From: Otatea glauca
Taxonomy: Eukaryota; Streptophyta; Magnoliopsida; Poales; Poaceae
Direction: 5' to 3'
Assembly (NCBI GenBank): GCA_036346275.1
Contig: CM070720.1
Coordinates: forward strand, 8,409,278-8,473,277
DNA: 64,000 nt
Shown: piece after piece, positions 58,901-64,000 of the stretch
Numbering within the stretch: position 1 is the stretch's first letter
Layout of the letters: each line of letters opens with the position of its first letter
The notes under the pieces: model-generated
Database searches by the model: none
The model's input: only the letters and a program-made list of their open reading frames with translations
What the model was told of the DNA's origin: nothing
Position numbers and translations under genes: made by a program

Positions 58901-59032
58901 TGAATGAAAAGCAATAAACTTGAAATAGAAATTAATTCAAATAAATCCAGAAAAATCCAAATAAATTCCAGAAAATCACAAATGCACTTTTAAACAATAA
59001 AACTTAATTAAGACAAATTTTGGGATGTTACA
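55989..59032 (-). repeat. 3' LTR of the Tekay-type element
   Basis: 3.0 kb, in the size range of Tekay/Del LTRs. The middle (57840-58700) is strongly GC-rich and gives long overlapping frames in several phases on both strands with no domain; these are compositional. The flanks are AT-rich, with AAAAATC-type runs before the end. Confidence 0.85.
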
Positions 59033-59033
59033 A

Positions 59034-59046
59034 ACCTCCCCCCCTT
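59034..59046 (-). other. Polypurine tract of the Tekay-type element
   Basis: The plus strand reads ACCTCCCCCCCCTTAA around here. The complement TTAAGGGGGGGAGGTT directly precedes the 3' LTR on the minus strand. Confidence 0.85.
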
Positions 59047-59073
59047 AACAGAATCTCGACCCGAGATTCAGGG

Positions 59074-60620
59074 CTAACTATAGAATAGGTTCGGGAATTC
59101 TGACTTCAACTCTTCTTCACGCTCCCAAGTGGCTTCACTTTCCGAATGATTGCTCCACTGAACTCTGCAAAAGCGGATAGACTTGTTTCTGGTCTTGCGT
59201 TCCATAACATCCAAAATTCTGACTGGTTGCTCTTTATAAGTCAAATCTTCTTGCAGCTCTATTGCATCCAACGGGTTTGCTCTGTGGGCACTCTGAGACA
59301 TTTTTTAGTCATGACACATGGAATACATCATGCACTCCTGCCAAGGATGAGGCAACTCTAATCGATAAGCTACCTCTCCTCGACGGCTCGTAATCTTGAG
59401 CGGGCCAACATATCTTGGTGCAAGCTTCCTTTAACGTGAAATCTTTTAACGCCCTTAAGAGGGTAACCACGAGATACACATGATCTTACGGTTCAAAACT
59501 CAAATCTCGACGACGATTATCTGCGTAGCTTTTCATCTTGACTGTGCTATCTTCAACCTCTCTCGATCATTGCAACTTGATTTTCGCCTCTTGAGAATAT
59601 CGGCCCAAACACCAAACGCTCTCCCGTTTCATTCCAATTCAACGGGGTACGACAAGCACGTCCATACAATGCCTCGAATGGTGACATCTGCAGGCTAGCT
59701 TGATAACTATTATTATAACTGAATTCTGCATATGGCAAACATTTATCCCATGACGTGGCATACGCTAAGGCACAGGCTCTCAACATATCCTCTAAAATCT
59801 GATTTACTCTTTCAGTCTGACCATCTGTCTGCGGGTGATATGCTGTACTGAAATTCAGACGGGTTCCCATTGCTTCATGCAACTTATTCCAAAACCTTGA
59901 GGTAAATTGGGTACCTCTGTCTGACACAATCTTCTTTGGCACTCCATGCAAACATACAATCCTTGACATGTACAATTCTGCCAAACGATCTCCGGCGTAA
60001 GTGGTCTTTACTGGGATGAAATGAGCGACCTTGGTTAGGCGATCCACGATAACCCAAATGGAATCGTAACCTTTACGAGTCTTAGGTAAACCGGTGATAA
60101 AATCCATTCGATTTCCTCCCACTTCCATTCCGAATTTTTAACTACCGCAATGCACCGGTGGTCTTTGATGCATAGCCTTTACTCTCGACACACATCGCAT
60201 AACGCAACATGCTCACCACTTCACGCTTCATACTTGGCTACCGAATCTCTCTTTCAAATCTGATACATCTTAGCACTTCTGGATGGATTGAGTACTTGAA
60301 TCGTGTGCTTCTTCAAGAATCAACTGTTTTAATTCCTTTTTAGCCGCACACAAATTCGCCTTTGAAGAACATGGTCCTTGTTCATCCGAGTAAAATCTAA
60401 GGCTAGGCCTTCTTCCTTTTAGCCTTGATTTTTGAAATTTTATCGTCATCTTGTTGACCTTCTCTAATCGATCCTCTAGTGTTGGCTTCACTTCTAGCGC
60501 AGCTATCATTCCTTGAACGACTTCCAATCTTAGCTTCAAATTCCTTGCATAATTCGGTTGATCCTCCATTGACAATGCATTTGCGCTATGGCTTTTTCGA
60601 CTCGGGGCATCCGCCACCAC
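59074..60620 (-). pseudogene. Tekay-type integrase with C-terminal chromodomain
   Basis: Catalytic core at 60128-59553: MDFITGLPKTRKGYDSIWVI (first Asp), KKIVSDRGTQFTSRFWNKL (second Asp), YHPQTDGQTERVNQILEDML (Glu), then YNNSYQASLQMSPFEALYGR. The chromodomain at 59301-59074 contains QPVRILDVMERKTRNKSI, FCRVQWSNHSESEATWE and REEELKSEFPNLF, with the aromatic positions Val/Trp/Trp visible. Chromodomains of this group bind methylated histone H3 and steer insertion into heterochromatin (family knowledge). The N-terminal part at 60620-60270 is out of frame, and shifts lie near 59302-59552, so the gene is broken. Confidence 0.88.
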
Positions 60621-61830
60621 ATTGGCTTTTCGGGATGATAATGGATTCCCACATTATAATCCTTAATTAGCTCAAGCCATCTTATTGCCTCATATTCAGT
60701 CGATTGAGTGAATATGTATTTCAGACTCTTATGGTCCGTATATATCTCACATCTATTTCCTATGAGATAATGACGCCATATCTTTAAAGCATGCACTACG
60801 GCAGCTAACTCCAAATCATGCGTTGGGTAATTCACTTCATGCGGTCTTAATTGTCTCGATGCATAAGCAACGACTTTGCCTTCTTGCATTAACACGCATC
60901 CCAAACCTTGCTTCGAAGCATCACAGTAAATGTCAAATCCATTCTGCACATCTGGCAAAACTAATACAGGGGCTGTTGTTAGGCGTTTCTTCAATTCCAT
61001 AAAACTTTGCTCGCACTCTGGCGTCCATGCAAACTTCTTCTCCTTTTTTAACAACTGCGTAAGGGGTTTAGCAATTGTCGAGAATCCTTCTATAAATCGA
61101 CGGTAATATCCCGCCATTCCCAGAAAACTACGAATCTGGGTAACAGACTTCGGTGGCTCCCAATGCAACACTGCATCCACTTTGCTGGGATCAACTGCGA
61201 CTCCTTTAGTAGTCATTACATGACCCAAGAATTCAACTTTCTCCTTCCAGAATTCACACTTGCTAAACTTAGCATATAGCTGATGCTCTCGCAGCCTGTC
61301 TAAAACCATCCTTAGATGTTCTGCATGTTCTTCTTCTGTCTTCGAGTAAACTAAAATATCGTCTATGAAGACCACAACGAACTTATCCAAGTAATCCATG
61401 AAAACTTTATTCATCATGTTCATGAAATACGCTGGGCATTAGTCAATCCAAATGACATGATGTGAACTCATAATGTCCATATCGCGTAGAAAACGCAGTC
61501 TTAGGCACATCCTCCGCTCGGATCTTCAATCGATGGTATCACGAGCGAAGATCTATCTTGGAGAAAACTCAGCTCCTCTTAACTGATCAAATAAGTCGTC
61601 GATCCTGGGCAACGGATACTTATTCTTGATCGTTACTTCATTAAGTGCACGGTAGTCGATGCACATTCTAAGACTTCCATCCTTCTTGCGAACAAACAAA
61701 ACCGGGGCTCCCCGGCGATGAACTTGGTCTAATGAAACCTTTTCTTGCGGTTCCTCAATCGCTTCTTCATTTCCACTAACTCGTCGGTAGGCATCCGATA
61801 TGGTCTCTTTGATATCGGTCTTGTACACTG
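60536..61830 (-). pseudogene. Tekay-type reverse transcriptase and RNase H
   Basis: The N-terminal RT at 61828-61553 includes PVLFVRKKDGSLRMCIDYRA and LNEVTIKNKYPLPRIDDLFD. After a frameshift around 61424-61552, the frame 61423-60536 gives FVVVFIDDILVYSKTEEEHA (the catalytic FIDD), FLGMAGYYRRFIEGFSTIAK, then RNase H with FDIYCDASKQGLGCVLMQEG, VVAYASRQLRPHEVNYPTHD, LELAAVVHALKIWRHYL and YTDHKSLKYIF. All three RNase H acidic residues are visible. Confidence 0.9.
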
Positions 61831-63494
61831 TGCTAACTCGATGACAAACTCGATATCACGATCCGGTGGCAATCTGGCAAATCTTACGGAAATACATCCG
61901 GTATTCTCGCTCTTGGCACATCTTCCATGCTTGATGGCTTTCACATCGCTTGACCGTTAATCGCCCGTCCCGAATCGCGGTCGCTTGAAACTCCACTTTC
62001 TTGCCACTAGGGCCTTCCAAGGTCACGATCCTTCGCCACAATCTAAAACGACCTTATGCTTGGACAGCCAATCCATTCCAAGGATGGCGTCTAGGGATTG
62101 CGCATCTATCAAGATAAGATTCGCTAGAAATTCTATCCCATCCATAAGCAACTTAGCTCCTAAACACCCAAGGCTAGATCTAAGCTCGGATCACGGGCTT
62201 GGACTAAGAGCACACACTTAAGATTCACCACTTTAAATCCATTCTTGGTTGCAAAACTTTGAGAAACAAGCGAATCGAAGCTCGAAATCAAACAAAGCAG
62301 AAAGGTCTTGAGTTGACCAGAACTTACCCAAGACGACGTCGTAGCTTCCCGAGCTCCATCGGTGATGTGGTTGATTCTTCCACGCCTTGTTGATCGCGGC
62401 GTTGCTCGGCTTGGCTTGGTGCACGATTTCCTCCCGATGTTGGTGCTTTAGCGGGTGTTGTTCCCGTGTTGAAACGAATCGGTGTGATGCCTCCCTTCGT
62501 GGACACCTATTTGAAAAGTGCCTGGCTCATTGCAAGTATAGCATCTCTTCATCGCAGCATCACGATTTCCCCACAGTGCATTGTTGCCTTGTCTTGGTGT
62601 CCGAAATTCGATTGGCGGGGCGAGGTGTAGGGGTTGATGTCTTGTTCCCGGTGGTGGTTGAAATCTAGCAAATTCTTTGGGTGACATCCTCAAGCGTAGA
62701 TGGTTTGGCGTCCACCGATTGTTCATCAAGCGCTTACGGTTTCACCTAGCTCTTTGCGCTTGTCCTCTAGGATTAAAGCCTTATTTACCAGCTCCGAAAA
62801 TCCGGAAAATTGTGGGTGTCAGTCCCACTGCGATCTGAATTGATCCCTTCATGAAGCGAGGCGCTTAGCTTTATCCGTCGCTCGTCCTCGGGGCATAGCG
62901 AGCTAATTGAGTGAATTTATTCGTATTCGCCACCGGTTGGCCTCCTTGCTTCAAAGCTCGAACTCCTCCTTCTTAAGATCCATCATTCCCTCAGGACATG
63001 ATCTTGGCGGAAAGCATTAGTGAACTCCTCCTGTGTTATCTCTTGCGGGGCTCCATGGCGGCACGATAATTCTCCCACCATTCTGCGGCGGTTCCTTCAA
63101 GTTGATGAGAGGCGTAGAGCACCTTCTCATTGCCCTCACACTGAGTGATGTGCAGCTTCTTCTCAATGGTCCTAAGCCAATCATCGGCTTCCAAAGGGTT
63201 CACGTTTCGAGAGAAAGTTGGTGGCCTAGTCCTCATGAAATCGATAGCTTGGACATAGGTCGAGGTCCTCCATAATTGTTCTGTCTTTGCAGATTGTTGT
63301 GGTTTCTTCTTGCGTTGGTCATCTCTTGCATTCTTTGCATCATTATGCGCATCGCTTGAGTCTGTCTTTGCAAGGAATGCTCCCAGATTCTGCATGTCCA
63401 CTGGCGGTGGTTGGGGGCTGCTCCCGTCATTGGGGTTGTCATTCTGGCGCAATCCACTTCCTGAAGCACCGTTGTTTCCTCGAGTATTCACCAT
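61831..63494 (-). pseudogene. Tekay-type gag and protease
   Basis: Gag starts at ATG 63494. 63494-63036 has the Gly/Pro-rich leader, FMRTRPPTFSRNVNPLEADD, WLRTIEKKLHITQCEGNEKV and ASHQLEGTAAEWWENY (gag core). Frames break after 63036. A damaged knuckle RCYTCNEPGTF (only the first two Cys kept in register) lies near 62540. Protease remnants follow: ILDAILGMDWLSKHKVVLDC-type coding near 62110-62050 (partly out of frame) and DREIEFVIEL-like DRDIEFVIELAQCTRPISKR near 61860-61810, leading into RT. Multiple shifts. Confidence 0.75.
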
Positions 63495-64000
63495 CTGATG
63501 ATTGCCTCTTAGGTTAGGAAAGGTAGATGTAGCATAGATGAGAAGTAAGATTTTCTAAAGCAGGGAGATAGGTTATACCCAAACTGAACAATTCTTTATT
63601 TAACTTGGTATGGCTGCTTATTTAAGCCTACAAGCTTTGCAACACATACTGCACACTCAAAGAATACAAAGAAGCAAACTAAACACGAAACCTTAACGTC
63701 AACTAGAAAGGTAAAGACTAACTTAAAGACGCGACTCACACTCGAGTCTCAACACAGCTCAAAGGTCGACACTCACTCATCCGACCACCTCGGTGAGGTG
63801 ACCAGCGCATACACCGGTGAATGGCGGGCATCGGGCGAACCTATCCCGATGACCGCCTTCTAGGTCCTCTGCAACAACGGGTGCACTTCCTTCTCCGTTC
63901 CCACTCTCGCTCCTCTGGATCCTCCTCGGACTCCTCAGCTGGCTCCTGAACTCCCTGAGTCACGCGCTCCAGCTCGTCCTCAACTGCCTCCAGGGCCTCT
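63495..64000 (-). other. 5' leader of the Tekay-type element
   Basis: No ORF of value. It lies between gag start and the (unseen) primer site and 5' LTR. Confidence 0.6.

Larger units (their letters stand above)
55989..64000 (-). mobile_element. Tekay-type chromoviral Ty3/Gypsy element (runs off the window)
   Basis: The 3' LTR is 55989-59032 (3044 bp), TGTAAGGACC to GATGTTACA. Next to it is a polypurine tract (complement of 59034-59046, AAGGGGGGAGG type). Then on the minus strand come a chromodomain, integrase, RNase H, RT, protease, knuckle and gag, the Gypsy order with a C-terminal chromodomain. Gag begins MVNTRGNNGASGSG at 63494. The left target sequence is TCTAT (55984-55988), inside Copia integrase. 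The 5' LTR lies beyond 64000, so the matching TCTAT cannot be checked. All genes contain stops or shifts. Confidence 0.9.

Overview
The window is plant nuclear DNA, almost certainly from a grass. It is dominated by nested LTR retrotransposons of the lineages that fill grass intergenic space: SIRE/Maximus-type Copia, Tat-type and Tekay-type Ty3/Gypsy, and a CRM-like non-autonomous Gypsy. There are also debris of a Mutator-like (MULE) transposase gene and a small CACTA-type element. Only one ordinary host gene is visible: a five-exon tRNA pseudouridine synthase (TruA family) on the minus strand at 43162-46804. No rRNA, complete tRNA, CRISPR or prokaryotic signal was seen.

Layout. 1-8036 is mostly unassigned AT-rich DNA. 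It holds an inverted, truncated copy of a long LTR (1271-2990) and a decayed zinc-knuckle transposon-type gene on the minus strand (4920-6020). 8037-9881 is a compact gag-only Copia-like element (minus) with 271-285 bp LTRs. 9949-22536 is a SIRE/Maximus-type Copia element (plus) with 5-bp target duplication GGAGG, initiator-Met primer site, gag, pol, an env-position third ORF and hairpin-rich LTRs. 22954-23754 is a CACTA-like MITE. 24483-39367 is a Tat-type Gypsy element (minus, target duplication AGTAT). Its pol-distal LTR was later split by a 3.4-kb solo LTR (25077-28508, target duplication CCGAT). It carries an antisense plant-mobile-domain ORF and a fragment of a CRM-like element.

39373-43161 holds a roughly 15-bp minisatellite, a third fragment of the long LTR, a foldback element and a degenerate duplicate of the last exon of the pseudouridine synthase gene. 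After the gene, 47.1-48.0 kb is repeat-rich and leads into a MULE transposase pseudogene. That pseudogene is split at one codon boundary by a complete non-autonomous CRM-like element (48952-53787, target duplication GTTCT) and resumes at 53793. From about 54226 a 5'-truncated Copia fragment follows. Its integrase is cut at 55988 by a Tekay-type chromoviral Gypsy element (minus), which runs from its 3' LTR (55989-59032) through chromodomain, integrase, RNase H, RT and gag to beyond the window end.

Functionally, every mobile ORF is interrupted by stops or frameshifts, so none of these elements looks autonomous now. The insertion order can be read directly: MULE first, then the CRM-like element into it; Copia fragment first, then Tekay into it; Tat first, then the solo LTR into its LTR. 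The host gene keeps its catalytic motif and all GT-AG introns but has an apparent 1-nt frame problem in exon 1. Coordinates of element ends come from matching terminal inverted bases, target duplications and PBS/PPT positions read by eye.
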